Shown here: piece after piece, positions 47,909-59,428 of the stretch | How positions within the stretch are numbered: the stretch's first letter is position 1 | Layout of the letters: each line of letters begins with the position of its first letter | Origin: Epiperipatus broadwayi | Lineage: Eukaryota; Onychophora; Udeonychophora; Euonychophora; Peripatidae | Reading direction: 5' to 3' | DNA length: 64,000 bases | NCBI GenBank assembly: GCA_028023455.1 | Contig: JAQFVV010006624.1 | Coordinates: 124,001-188,000 of the forward strand | Notes under the pieces: generated by a model | Told to the model about the DNA's origin: nothing | The model's database searches: none | Seen by the model: the letters and a program-made list of their open reading frames with translations, nothing else | Translations under genes and position numbers: made by a program

Positions 47909-48069
47909 CGCTAAAGTATATGTAAGTTAAAGATAGCTGAACAACTTTCCTGACTGGGAAAATATAAACGTGTGCATCCATGTTTCATTAATTGTCCATG
48001 AAGCATATATATATATTTTCCCAGCTCATGAAAATTAATCAAATATTTTTACTACATATACTTTAGCAC
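47909..48069. repeat. Short inverted-repeat element
   Basis: CGCTAAAGTATATGTA...CTGGGAAAATATA at the left is mirrored by TATATTTTCCCAG...TACATATACTTTAGCAC at the right, with diverged sequence between. It spans about 160 bp and looks like a small MITE or foldback; superfamily unknown. Confidence 0.5.
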
Positions 48070-48074
48070 TGTGC

Positions 48075-48585
48075 TTATTAGAAAATATGTATTTATAATC
48101 ATATTTTAAAATAATATTTTAATGGAATTTCTTGTGTGTTTTTAGAAATGACAATTACCTATGAAATAATTTAAGCGAAGTATCAATAAAACAATTGAAT
48201 TGTTTATTGCTCAAGGTTTGATAAAAATTTTGAGCACTTGGACATGATCGAGCTAAGCCACAATCTATAAGAACCAGGTCCACTACTGTATCTCTGCACC
48301 AAATAATGCAGGGAAAAGTACATATTAGAAAGAGGCCTTGAAAACTGAAAACATTCCTGGAAGATGTAAATCTGATTTCAGCTCTTTACTAAATTTAAGT
48401 GAAAGGATAATTTTATTAACTCTTTGCCAAATAGCCATGTTAATCAGCATGAAATTATAATAAGACCCGAAAATAAATGCAACCTCTTTCATATGGCTGA
48501 AAAAAATATTAAATTCTTAAGATATCTTTAATTTTTAATCATTTCAAAACTTATAAATTTAAAACAAATATTAAATAGGTCATCA
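48075..48585. other. Noncoding spacer
   Basis: A less AT-rich patch at 48230-48370 has no sustained frame. Nothing was recognised. Confidence 0.35.
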
Positions 48586-48589
48586 TTAT

Positions 48590-49440
48590 CATTTTCAAAT
48601 ATATCTCCACAATTAATTGAGATTCTCTGTTCTCTAGCTTCTCTTCACTTCATTATCCCAATATAATTTCTTATTTTATCAATCCATCTCACTTGAGTCT
48701 CTTTCTAGGACTTTTACAATCTTTTGAAATCCAGTTTAAGATGTTAACTGTTCTTCTACTATAATCTTCTCTAGCAAAAATTCCAGCCCAATTCCACTTC
48801 AGTCTGTTAATTCTTTCAACAATGTTACTAACACCTATTTGCTCTTTCATCCATACATTTAGTTTTTGATATGTTCTTGTTCTTTTTAATATATATTTTT
48901 CAATACTTTGTTGAATGATCTGAAGTCTTTGTATTAATTTTTTGTTAAGTATCTAGGTCTCAAATCCATAAATAAGACATAGTAAAAGATGTATATAGAA
49001 AAACCTTCCTTTTCAAACACATAAAAATAATTTTTTTTATTTCTAATTTTATTCATTATGCTTCCATCTAATTTCTGGTAGTTTAACTTCTTCTAATTCA
49101 TCATTATCAAGTCCTTTTTTTGAGAAAATCCATTGAACATTACTTTACCCTTTTTATATATAGGGTATATGAGTACAGAATTTCACATGACCCACCACTC
49201 AGCACTCTATCTCATATCACTGATACACTTGAACACATATTTTAGCATTTATCTCTAATCCTATTTATTTACTGTCATCTGATAACTCTTCCAACATTTC
49301 CTGATACTCTGAAGCATTATTTGCAAAAAACAATGACATCATATGCAAAATCTATATGATTTAATCTCCATTTACTTTGAATTCCTTAACTTCCCATTTA
49401 ATTTGCAAAGCACTTCTCACAAAACTGCCATAAATTTTTT
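48590..49440 (-). pseudogene. RTE LINE relic, interrupted by an insertion
   Basis: Reading the minus strand from 49440: the QEVFCGLKWE segment, a decayed catalytic box (FADD read as FAYD-like near 49355), FANNASE, then, beyond the insertion at 49156-49239, KVMFNGFSQKK, LNRR-like and the C-terminal tail to the 3' end near 48600. It matches residues 207-484 of the 52331-53785 ORF. Stops and frameshifts throughout; 5'-truncated as are the other copies. Confidence 0.75.
49156..49239 (-). mobile_element. 84-bp fragment of the hammerhead repeat inserted in the RTE relic
   Basis: The block matches 7155-7235 closely (GGGTATATGAG.ACAGA, TTTCACA..ACCCACCACTC, CTGATACACTT.AACACATA). On removing it, the flanking RTE reading (AK/KVMF) rejoins, so it inserted after the LINE. 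It lacks the ribozyme core. No clear target duplication is visible because both sides are A/T runs. Confidence 0.7.
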
Positions 49441-49444
49441 TTTA

Positions 49445-50740
49445 GATAAGAAGTCAGTCTATTACACATCTTCTCAGTGTTAATTTTAGTATTATAATGT
49501 AATATAATCATTGTTCAGAATATATATCATGATGATCCAATGTTTTCATCACTGAAGAAATTGATCAGGGTTCTAAACTTAGCTGAAAAAAAGCTCCTAT
49601 CATACACTCTTTATTCTTTTGGTATCAAGCTTAGAGATTTAAGCTATGGTTAAAATAAATAAAGCCACACAAAATTAATTTGTATGTAAATTTTTATTGT
49701 CTGAGATTTAATTGAATATCAGGTAAGGGCCAGTTATGGCTATAAATACAGGATTTATCTCATCATTGCAGTAGTCTATTAAATTTTTTTTAATGAAGTA
49801 AAATTTTAAGGACTAAAATTATATTCTTTATAGCCTAATTTTTCAGTTATAATTTTTTTTAATTTTTATTTTTATTTTGGTTGGTAAAGTGTTAAAAGTA
49901 GTTTATAAGATTATGGATAAGAAGTTTATTTGAATTGTTTTAATATGTAGTAAAACAAGCAATTATTCCTTGTCAGTAGCTGAACAAAAACCAACTGAAA
50001 ACTATGCTGATAAATGGAAAAAATACATTCCAACAGAAATGCTATTAGTCAGAACACTATGCTGGAGAATGTGTTGTTTAGATCAATGAGAAATGCAAAG
50101 GATTGGTAAGGAATTTCTTTTTAATCCTATTTGTATGTTTCATATTAAAGAACAATCTTATTTAATTTCAATAATTAATCATAAAGAGCATAGACTTTCA
50201 TTTGATAAAGATATTAATCTTTGCTATTGGAAATTTATTAAAAACTTTTTTAAAACTTGTATTCAGTTTAAAAAGACGAATGAATGCTAATGAATTATTT
50301 ATTGAAAATGAATCTATTATCTACCAGTCTGTTATGTGTAATTTGGCAAATGTTCTTCATATAAGAAATATATACTTACCTTAATGAGACTTGTATGATT
50401 CAATAATATTTATCAAGTATTGTGCAAGATATTAGAAGAATAAATATGAACTAGAATAAGAAGAGTTATATCAGTTATAAGTCAGCTATAAATATTATTT
50501 TAAAATGACTAACTTGGTAGATTTTCAATATATGATGTAATTAGAAAAATGTTATTACAAATAATTGGTATAAATGTATATACATGAAAGAAGAATTATA
50601 AAACCGGATAAAGTCACTAATAACATAAAATTAACAATATATCTTTTTAAAATAATTACAATCTTGACACCTTTTAAGCAAAAAAATATTTATCACTATA
50701 ATTACACTTTCTACTGTTTTTTTTGTGAAAAGTTGTTAGC
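49445..50740. other. AT-rich DNA with overlapping unrecognised frames
   Basis: Around 50090-50390(+) two overlapping frames (65 and 60 codons) together read as a continuous peptide after one frameshift, so a decayed coding segment is possible, but it has no motif I can name. Everything else is stop-dense. Confidence 0.35.
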
Positions 50741-50747
50741 TGAGAGG

Positions 50748-50810
50748 CCCCCCCCCCCCTTAGAAAGGGGGGGGGGGGGGGGGGGGGGGGTTTCGCCCCC
50801 GCCGCGAAAT
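50748..50810. repeat. C12/G24 homopolymer island
   Basis: Twelve C (50748-50759), TTAGAAA, twenty-four G (50767-50790), then a GC-rich stretch with CGCCCCCGCCGCG. In so AT-rich a region this 63-bp island is exceptional. The C and G runs could pair or form a G-quadruplex, but long homopolymers are also a common site of sequencing or assembly error. The 81-codon frame across it is not a gene. Confidence 0.9.
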
Positions 50811-50819
50811 TTTGTTTAA

Positions 50820-52300
50820 AAATGGAATAATGCTACAATATGTTGTCGAAGAAAAACCTTTTAAATGTGCTAATTATTTCATTAAATAACCAATGCTTAT
50901 ATTTAACTTTCTGTGAAATTTGCTTCATCAAGGAATTAATATGAACAAACTTTTTTATAAGTACATTTTATCCTGTATTGATGAACATTATTTTCATTAG
51001 ATTTTATTTGAACATTTTTTTGCATTTATATGGCATGAAGTTAAGAGTGCAGTGCAGAGAGAGAAGGAAAATTTTTTAGTTAAATTGTCATGGTAACAAG
51101 CACTTCCCACCTGAATGTCAGCTTCAAGAAAAATTAAAAAATACTTTATTTGATAATTGTATATATTCTTAGATTTAAAAATGTCATTTAATGTTTATAT
51201 AATATGTAAATTTTATGTTTAATTTTTTGTTATAAAAGAGTGAAGAAAAATTAATCTTTTTCTTTAATGATAATAAATCTATGAGTTGCATGGAAGCAAT
51301 TCACTGAGAGAGGAACCAGAGGATTGTTATAATAATCATAACAATATCATTAAGATAAAATTTTATTGGTGTATTTAAAGTTAATTTTGGTATTTATTTA
51401 TGTGAATGATAAATTAGGTAAAGCAAATATTATATTTATTCAGAATGATTGCTTTAAAAATATGAATGTACATCTTATATGCTGGATCTGTTTAAATACT
51501 ATCTGAAAGTATGAATAAAACATTATAACAGTATCTGTGTAGATACTGCATATATAATTGATCTCTGAATTGTTTTATAAAGAATTTAAATAAATGTATT
51601 TCATTTGTTTGCGCTATACTTAATCTTCTTGATATTATAATGGATAATATATATTGAAGTTTAGAAACTATTTTTTTAAAAAAGATGTTATAGAATTTCT
51701 TTGTGTTGTGGTAAGGAGTTGTACAGATTGCTTATGAAAAAACAGTTAGTGGTTCAGGAGGTTAGTATTAGAAAATTCTATAGTGGAAGAGATCTTTTGA
51801 ATATTAAGTATAATACAGTTAACCTATGTCTGTATATTTTTATGATTCATGGTCAGTAGCATTTCTTTCCATAAATCAGTAAATGATTAAAGAGAAACCA
51901 TGATAGGAATTTAAGATGACACAAGAATATGTGACTTTAAGCTCTGCATCCATGTTTTCAATGTTTTTCTGAGTTCTTCTAATTTTACTTCTCCACATTT
52001 AATCACTGCTAACATCACTGGTTTTTACATCATAATTGGTATTGTTAAAAATGTTTGAAGAATAATAGATAGACTATTAAATGACGTATAGAATTTTTGT
52101 AAGACAAAAAAAGCAAATTATATAACAAACGATATATAACTATAGTGTTAATGTTTTGTGGAATGATTTGATATTCCAAAAATATTTTAAGAGATCAAAA
52201 GAGTTATTGAGTCCATATTAAAGATAAAAAGATATGAATGAAAGTGAATCTTGAATATAATTAACCTCATGAAATATGAAGTGAATAAATATCATATATA
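50820..52300. other. AT-rich DNA, possible LINE trace
   Basis: At about 51705-51850(+) a short frame (CCGKELYRLLMKKQ, then more residues) recalls the C-terminal part of some LINE reverse transcriptases, but it is too short to assign. The remainder shows nothing. Confidence 0.3.
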
Positions 52301-52330
52301 TATGAAGAAGTAAGACATGCAATTAAATGT

Positions 52331-53785
52331 ATGAAGAAAGGAAAGGCTCCAGGAAATGATGGAATTATAATTGATATATTAAAAGAAGGAGGTGAAGAAA
52401 TAGAAACAATTTTAGCAAAGTTATATACCAAATGTCTAAATGATAAAGATGTACTGGAAGATTGGAAGAATGCAGTAATAATATTAATATTTAAAAAAGG
52501 TGATAAAGAAGATATTAGAAATTACAGACCTATCAGCCTTTTATCAGTTTTATATAAAATTTTTACCAAGATAATTACAACTCGTCTACAGAGAACTTTG
52601 GATTTCCACCAACCAAGAGAACAAGCTGGATTTAAAAGTGATTTTAGTACAATAGATCATATCCAGGTATTGAGAGAAGTCATAGAAAGGACAAATGAAT
52701 ATGAGTTGTCATTATGTTTTGGATTTGTAGATTATGAAAAGGCATTCGATTCTATACACATTTCTTCAGTGATTAAAGCATTGGATCATCAAGGTATAGA
52801 TCCAGGATATTGTCATATTTTAAAGAATATTTATAAAAATGCAACAGCAACAATTAGATTACATAATGATACTGGAAAAATCAACATTGAGAAAGATGTA
52901 AGGCAAGGTGACTCCATATCTCCAAAACTTTTTACAGCAGTGCTGCAAGAAGTATTTTGTGGATTAAAATGGGAAACTAAAGGATTGAAAGTAAATGGAG
53001 AGTATTTAAGTCATTTAGATTTTGCAGATGATGTAGTTGTTTTTGCAAATAATGCTTCAGAGCTGCAGGAAATGTTGCAGGAGTTAGCAGATGAAAGTAG
53101 AAAAGTAGGACTAAAGATAAATGTTAAAAAGACTAAAGTAATGTTTAATCGATTTGCTCAAAATATGAAAATAAAGATTGATTATGAAGAATTAGAAGAA
53201 GTTAACAGTTACAAATACCTAGGTCAGATTATTAATACAGATGGAAACATAATGGAGGAAATTAATCATAGAATTAAACTTGGTTGGAGTGCTTTTGGTA
53301 GAAATAACTTGATACTAAAAGGAAATATGCCTATGTGTTTGAAAAGGATGGTTTTTAACAAATGTGTTTTACCAGTTCTTACTTATGGATCTGAGACTTG
53401 GACACTTAATAGAAGAGCAATACAGAGACTTCAGACCACTCAAAGGAGTATGGAGAGATGTATGTTGGGAGTAACAAGAAGAGATCGAAAACGCAATGTA
53501 TGGGTAAGACAACAAACAGGTGTTACTGACCTTATTGAAAAAATTAAAAGATTGAAATGGAGTTGGGCTGGACATATTGCTAGAAGAAATGATAATAGAT
53601 GGACAATTGAAATTTTAAACTGGATTCCAAGAGATTTTAAAAGACCCAGAAAGAGACCACATGTGAGATGGATGGATGAAATAAGAAAATGTGCAGGGGT
53701 GTTGTGGAAAAGAGAAGCTAAAGATCGGAGAAGATGGATTAAACTTGGAGAGACCTTCATCCTGCAGTGGATTGATAATGGTTGA
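52331..53785 (+). CDS. RTE-type LINE reverse transcriptase, 5'-truncated, open frame intact
   Basis: This frame is 484 codons, the longest in the window. Reading continues open upstream to about 52304 (EEVRHAIKCMKKGK), so the ATG at 52331 is internal: the insertion lost the apurinic-like endonuclease domain and the RT N-terminus (complete RTE ORFs are about twice this length). Visible RT motifs: KGKAPGNDG (3-11), NYRPISLL (64-71), the motif A stretch with Asp134 (GFVDYEKAFDS, 131-141), motif B RQGDSISP (191-198), the catalytic FADD box (231-234), then KKTKVMF (266-272), YKYLG (294-298) and ETWTL (355-359). The Trp/Arg-rich tail (GHIARR, RWMDEIRK, W-IDNG) is the RTE/BovB-like C-terminus. No internal stops suggest a young insertion. 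It ends in a TGA-TGA repeat tail at 53784-53798. Confidence 0.9.
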   Translation: MKKGKAPGNDGIIIDILKEGGEEIETILAKLYTKCLNDKDVLEDWKNAVIILIFKKGDKEDIRNYRPISLLSVLYKIFTKIITTRLQRTLDFHQPREQAGFKSDFSTIDHIQVLREVIERTNEYELSLCFGFVDYEKAFDSIHISSVIKALDHQGIDPGYCHILKNIYKNATATIRLHNDTGKINIEKDVRQGDSISPKLFTAVLQEVFCGLKWETKGLKVNGEYLSHLDFADDVVVFANNASELQEMLQELADESRKVGLKINVKKTKVMFNRFAQNMKIKIDYEELEEVNSYKYLGQIINTDGNIMEEINHRIKLGWSAFGRNNLILKGNMPMCLKRMVFNKCVLPVLTYGSETWTLNRRAIQRLQTTQRSMERCMLGVTRRDRKRNVWVRQQTGVTDLIEKIKRLKWSWAGHIARRNDNRWTIEILNWIPRDFKRPRKRPHVRWMDEIRKCAGVLWKREAKDRRRWIKLGETFILQWIDNG

Positions 53786-53792
53786 TGATGAT

Positions 53793-53878
53793 GATGATCA
53801 TATATATATATATATATGAAAATAAATATTGATATATGATGATCATATATATATATATATATGAAAATAAATATTGAT
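53793..53878 (+). repeat. 45-bp tandem duplication at the junction of two RTE copies
   Basis: GATGATC, an AT tract, then GAAAATAAATATTGAT occurs twice, starting at 53793 and 53838. The second copy runs directly into RTE coding sequence (the IKIDYEELEE equivalent). The duplicate mixes the 3' tail of the first LINE with the 5' edge of the second, which suggests slippage or template switching during insertion. Confidence 0.8.
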
Positions 53879-54450
53879 TATGATGAGTTAGAAGTTAACA
53901 GCTACAAATATCTTGATCAGATTATTAATACAGATGGAAACATAATGGATGAAATTAAATCATAGAATTAAACTTTGTTGAAGTGCTTTTTGTAGAAATA
54001 ACTTGATACTCAAAGGAAATATGCCTATGTGTTTGAAAAGAAAGTCTTTTAATAATGAGTCTGAGACTTGGACACTTAATAGAAGAGCAATACAGAGACT
54101 TCCAACCACTGAAAGAAGTATGAAGAGGTGCATGTTGGGAATAACAAGAAGTGATCAAAAATGTAATATATGGGTAAGAGAACAAACAGGTGTTACTGAC
54201 CTCATTGAAAAAATTAAAAGATTGCAGTTGGGCTGGATATATTGCTAGAAGAGTTGATAATAGATGGACAATTAAAATCTTAAACTGAATTTCAAGAAAT
54301 TGTATAAGACCCAGAAAGAGATCACATATGAGATGAATGGATGAAATAAGAAAGTATACAGGGATGATGTGGAGAAGAGAAGCCAAAATCGGAGATGGAT
54401 TGAATTTGGAGAGACTTTTATCCTGCAGTGTATTGATAATGATTGATGAT
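53879..54450 (+). pseudogene. Second RTE copy in tandem, 5'-truncated and decayed
   Basis: It starts at the equivalent of residue 284 of the upstream ORF and keeps the order YKYLD, MCLKRK, ETWTLNRR, the finger-like tail and a 3' GATGATGATGAT tail near 54440. It has a deletion around 54050 and several frameshifts and stops, so it is older or faster-decayed than its neighbour although adjacent and in the same orientation. Confidence 0.8.
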
Positions 54451-54454
54451 GATG

Positions 54455-56025
54455 ATAATATTATTAGAATTATTATATGTTTATTTTGATAGATAAAATA
54501 AACATAAGAACACGTATAATTTATACAGCTATTATAAAAATTATATTATGATGGAGTATTGTATTGAAAAAATTATTATTGAAGAATATATTTTTATTTA
54601 GTAATGCATAATATAAAGAATGAACTATTTAGATAATGAATAAGAAAAGTTTATAAAAATATTTAAATACATGTTTCATTATTAAATAACAGTTTATTTA
54701 TGAACATACAATTATTTTAAAAAAAAGTGCATTTATTGCAGTAATAATGCTAAAGTAAATTAGTGCTATAGATCTAGAAAATCGTAATATAATTATCATA
54801 GAAATGTATTTGATTCTATGAAAGTGTACAAATTATTTAAGTGAGTAATATAAGAAAAATGCTAGAATATCTTAATAAGTATAAGTTTTTAAGTAATAGA
54901 AATTATTACTTCATGGTAGAAAATAATTGAATTGGAAATTATTTATTTTTTTATATAAATAATTTTTTGAATGTAATTATTTTGATTTGTAAATAATTTT
55001 AATTTTGTAAATACTGTATTTGTAAATTTTGGAATATTGTAGTTGTTATAATAAAGTGTTAATGTTGTTTTGAATTAATGTAATGTTTTGAGAGTTTCGT
55101 TTTTTAGTATGTCCAAGTAATTATGAATCATCGTAACAACACACATGTATTAATAGAATTAATTATATCTTGGTATAATTGCACATGATTTATAGAAGAT
55201 AAAGTATGACTATTATTTTATCATTATTGAAGATATTCGATATTAAATTTTAGAATTGTATAATGAAAACTTTTCATTGTCTTATTCACGAGTTATAATA
55301 ATTTTTTATATTTTTAATATGCCATGAGGAGTTTACAATTGTAACTGAAATGCATAATAAGATAAAATTATCTAAAATTTATTTGAAATAATAAATATTA
55401 TTGTTAGTATTTCATAATTTTAATTTGTTTTAGCTAGCTATTAAATTAATTAAATGAGTTTTTGAAATAAGAGTTATTGAGAAGATTTATTTTTATTGAT
55501 TGTTATTAAGAGCTATTTTAAGTAATGTGTTAATTGCAATAATAATAATAAAAACCTGAGATTAACATAAAAAAAACAATTTTCTATAAAATTGATTTTT
55601 ATATGAGACCCTACAAAAATGCATCAAGCTACTCTCACAAGTGGTCTGAATCATTGCAATTTGTGTGAGTAGAGGAGAGATCATTTACCGATATTTCTTC
55701 CTTCCTGAAGGTGTAAAAGGCTGAGAGTAAAGCCATCACCCACCTGAATCTTGAAACCTGGACTACATACAAGGTGTGATAATGTAGTATAATGGATCCC
55801 TCCTAGGACAACAAAAATATGCACTGTAATCTACACAGTATTATAATTGAACAATTCAACTTACCAGTAAGAGACCTTATTTTGTAAATTAAAAGTGATC
55901 CATTTCTTAAACTATAATGCTATCAAATGCTGTGTTACATCAGATTATAGAAGAAAGTCTGAATTTTAAAAAACAGTAATGTTTAATAGCAATTTAAGTT
56001 TACATATATATATAATTGAAAATTA
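54455..56025. other. AT-rich DNA with a GC-richer unrecognised patch
   Basis: 54455-55580 is stop-dense and featureless. 55590-55810 is less AT-rich (GTGGTCTGAATCATTGCAA, CCATCACCCACCTGAATC) and could be a decayed dispersed repeat, but no second copy is in the window. Confidence 0.4.
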
Positions 56026-56029
56026 TATA

Positions 56030-56360
56030 TTTATTTTTTTGTATTTTTTCCATACCTCTTCTGGGTATTTAATAGTCATATTAAGGTCCTATATGTGAGG
56101 GACCATAATGACTTGAAGTCAACCTGAATATGACAATAATATTGGCATCAACAGAGGTTGTGAGTGTTCCATATCAGATTTTTAATGATACAGATGTCTA
56201 AAGAGTTGAAGAGTGGAGAAGATTGAAGCCTATCCATTAATGTTTGAAGATTTGCTATCTTAATATAAACTGAGCACTGAATGTACATTTGTATGGAGAT
56301 GGTGATCTTCTGATGAGTGCTGTTTCAGTATGAAATACATATATTGGAGACTTCACATAG
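56030..56360 (+). mobile_element. Hammerhead repeat, copy 4
   Basis: In the plus orientation it runs in the same order as the minus strand of 7586-7248: GACTT-AAGTCAACCTG, TGAGTGTTCCAT-ATCAGATTTT, AAGAGTTG-AGAGTGG, GAAGCCTATCCATTAATG and CTATCTTAATAT, then the ribozyme. Similarity is clear but with many point changes, so this is an older copy. Confidence 0.65.
56302..56356 (+). ncRNA. Hammerhead ribozyme, core intact
   Basis: CTGATGA (56310-56316), stem II GTGCTG-TTT-CAGTAT (with G-U pairs), GAAA (56332-56335), stem III ATA-CA-TAT and an ATA cleavage triplet are all present. Distal stem I can pair GTGA (56302 on) with TCAC (to 56356), but the pairs next to the core are weakened compared with the 7248 copy (TCTT against TTGG). 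Activity is uncertain for that reason. Confidence 0.6.
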
Positions 56361-56479
56361 AGTGCATAGCTATAGGGAACTTGAAAATCTGATTTCAAGT
56401 TCCTTCTAATTACATTAAGTTTAGTACAGGTGATATGTTTATAATTGAATATTGTTTATACATATATAAGTCTAATAAT

Positions 56480-56645
56480 GCTCAAGGTTAAATGGGTTTG
56501 TGAGTAATTATTAAAAAAACAGTAAACACTTAGACAGTCCAATTATCAACAACATAGAAATTCCACCTTTATTGTTAAAAGGAGTTGCCTTTATAACACT
56601 TTGAAATTGTTGATTGTTATTGATATTGAAATTGTCAAAGTGTTT
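56480..56645 (+). repeat. Diverged relative of the 357-bp tandem repeat
   Basis: TAATGCTCAAGGTTAAATGG...GTGAGTAA...CAGTAAACACTTAGACAG follows the junction order of the tandem repeat at 19621-20465. The rest turns into a local hairpin (AACACTTTGAAATTG mirrored by CAATATCAA-type sequence and CAAAGTGTT). One copy only, substantially diverged. Confidence 0.6.
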
Positions 56646-56649
56646 ATTG

Positions 56650-57385
56650 GTTTTTAATGATATATATATATATACCCTTACTTAGGCTACCTGCCATAAC
56701 TCACTAATTAAGTAAATGAACTAACTCATTAACTTAACTCATCGAAATATAATAATACTATTTAGTTCAAACCTTAACATAATAATCATATTATAATAAC
56801 TCATTGAAATATATAATTTATCATATATCTAGTAAACTACCAGATTAAATACTCTACTAATTAACTAATCAATTTAACTATTATATAATTAAAGTTTATC
56901 TACCAGCTCATTAACAATTGGATTATTTACATACTAGCTCAATCTTTTACAAATGGTTCAGTTAAATACTAAAAAAAATCGTGACTCATAATTAAAAGCA
57001 TCTAGTAAAATACAAAGTTAGTTTAGCATTAAGAATATACCCACAAAAAGATATATCCCCAATGGCATAGGAATATCATCACTACTTATTTTCCTATCTA
57101 TAAGTAATATTCCCACGACTCACATATCACTTAAAATAACTATATTTAACATTGTTGAAATTAAATTAGAGCACAAAAATATTTTACATTCTTTTACTTA
57201 GTAAAATAATATATTATTATTTAAATAAAATCTATAACATAACTCTAATTAAAATGCCTCTTTCACCATGCAGGAAATCATCTTTTTCCCCTACTTGTAC
57301 TCAAATATTTGAATACTGTGTTGTAGAATGGACAGTTTACATATCTAAAAAAAGAGATTACTCATAAAAGAAGAGATTAAGATTA
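56650..57385. other. AT-rich DNA with loose TAACTCATTAA repetition
   Basis: Variants of AACTCA(T/C)TAA and CTAGTAAAC recur from 56695 to 56950 without a fixed period. No coding sequence was recognised. Confidence 0.4.
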
Positions 57386-57391
57386 AGCCAG

Positions 57392-57545
57392 TATAGGGTT
57401 TAAAGTTTATTTGTGGTCTAGGGATAATATTATAATATCTAGTCTAATAAATGATTAAATATAATTATTTATATATATGAATGAAATGGATGGTGTCAAA
57501 GTTGTGGTTGCAGAAAATTTGTTAATTGTAAATAAAATTATAATA
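57392..57545 (+). repeat. Dispersed repeat fragment shared with 8430-8560
   Basis: GGTTTAAAGTTTAT, a CTAG-AGATAAT-like hairpin and GAAATGGATGG.GTCAAAGTTGTG occur in the same order in both places. Here it lies apart from a hammerhead core, so the block may be a separate module of the family. Confidence 0.6.
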
Positions 57546-57549
57546 ATTA

Positions 57550-58420
57550 TATATACAGCATTACCTTTGTATTGTTGCAAAAAATAATAGCCGCCAATAA
57601 AGCTTGGTTTTATTTTACTGTATGAGTGCGGGTCTGCGTTTGAGAATGTACAGATATTAATCTTAAGTATTATTTGTTGATAAAACATGCAATGATTACG
57701 AAATAAGAAATTAAATTCAGCGTGACAATTGTTCTTCTAAAAGGTAAATAGGAATTGAGATTGCTTATAACGTCATTCCTCACATTACTGACAATATTTT
57801 TTTTTTGTTGTAGCACATTATAATTATCTCAACAATTCAATCTCTCAGCTAAGACTGGCAGTACTATAAAAGCATCGACTTTCTATGTTATTAAGTTTTT
57901 GCTTATTTTAGTTTTTTTCTTTTAATCACATTAAGTTTTATATAATTTTATTTACTATTTTTTTTTTTTTTAAGTTTCTATTCTCATAGGATAATTTTTA
58001 TTTTTGCCATAACAATATTATTTTATATAATTCATATAATATAATTCAGCATTTTTCTATACACGCGCACACGTAAGCTAATGCACATACATGTATGCTT
58101 ATATATATGCGTAAAAAGATAAATAAGACTATAACAATTCATAAAAAGCTAAGGCTTCTTCAATACCCCCTTCTAGAGGAAAAGTGAAAAATACAATATT
58201 CAGCAGGTTTATCAAATACTGGATGTTGAATATTTAAGTAGTTTTCCACCCTTGATTTATTTTCTTGTTATGATTATCTAATTAATCACTTATCAATCAA
58301 TTCTAGATAATTAATGAAATTGACTGTAAGCCAGCTATTTAAAAAAAATCCAAGCAAAATTTTAATGGTTAATCAACCTAGGTTTAAATCCAGTTCATAA
58401 ATAGCATATAGATGTTCTGT
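57550..58420. other. AT-rich noncoding DNA
   Basis: No gene recognised. The 77-codon minus frame at 57455-57688 overlaps the repeat fragment and has no motif. Confidence 0.4.
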
Positions 58421-58424
58421 TTTT

Positions 58425-58785
58425 AAATCATCATCACCATAATTTTTAATCATTGCCAATACAATCAGGTATCTCCAAGTTCAATTCATTTTCTTTGATC
58501 TTTAGCCTCTTTTCTTCACATCCCAACAGCAGATATTCTTATTCCATCTATCCATCTTGCATGTAGTCTCTTTGGAGGTCTTCTACAACCTCTTGGAATT
58601 TAGTTTAAAATTTCACCTGTCTCTCTATTATCATATTTTGTAGCAATATGTCCAGCCCAACTCTGCTTCAGTTTCTTAATCCTTTTAATAATATCAATAA
58701 CACCTGTTTATCTCTCACCCATGTATTTTGTTTTTAATCTCTTCTTGTAACTTCTAAGATGCATTTCTTCATACTTTTCCACATG
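58425..58785 (-). pseudogene. RTE LINE 3'-end relic
   Basis: The minus strand from 58785 down encodes a decayed version of the last 115 residues of the RTE protein (QRSMEK-like, then WVRDKQVLL-like, ELGWTYC-like, RWMDGIR-like) and ends at CAATGATTAAAAATTATGGTGATGATG. Stops are present. It is strongly 5'-truncated. Confidence 0.7.
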
Positions 58786-58924
58786 GACACTATAAAATCA
58801 TTATATTATATATATGTAATATAAATAAAATATTCATTAATTAAAAGACTTGTAATAACAATAAAAACAATAAATATGATGGTAATTAAGTACTATATAC
58901 AGTTAGTCAATCCACAGAAATACT

Positions 58925-59358
58925 TATAGTTAATTCATTTCCTTATCAACTGCAATTAAATTAAAAAGAAATATAGCAGAAGCAAATTTTATCAACTCAA
59001 ATCTCATAAATTCCAAATTTTAATGATAGCAGCTTGTCTATTACATATATTCATTTTATTTCTATTTATTAAAATTACTTCCTTAATTTTTTAAAAAATA
59101 TGATTTCTCTCTTCATGTAGAATCTAAACACTTTCAAGATCAAACTTAAATTTATATTTACATCTTTTCATGATCCAGGACAACTGAAGCAGTCATTAAA
59201 ACATTATTCTTTTCACTTTGCACAGGCTTGTATAACAATCCATGCTTCTTTAAACTTTTCTCTATATTGCATCTCAATTCACCTATATATGATAATACAC
59301 ATCCACAAAATGTTTGATACACAACATTACTTATTTACTTGACAGTAGGACATTTTTA
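58925..59358 (-). pseudogene. Penelope-like element relic, minus copy of a second head-to-head pair
   Basis: On the minus strand it starts at AATGTCCTACTGTCAAG and runs through the GIY-YIG equivalent to the same 3' region as 37180-37640, ending near AGTATTTCTGTGG. It mirrors 59429-59875. It has many substitutions and no open frame. Confidence 0.75.
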
Positions 59359-59428
59359 GAGTTATATATTTATATATTTCAGAAGTAATGGAGTGCCATC
59401 TTTATTTTGCATTAATATAATATACTTG

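Noticed and set aside
50574-50819. 81-codon frame with a poly-Gly segment
   Set aside because: Produced by reading through the G24 homopolymer.
53369-54386. Minus-strand frames of 68, 106 and 143 codons
   Set aside because: Antisense shadows of the RTE coding sequence and of its tandem copy.
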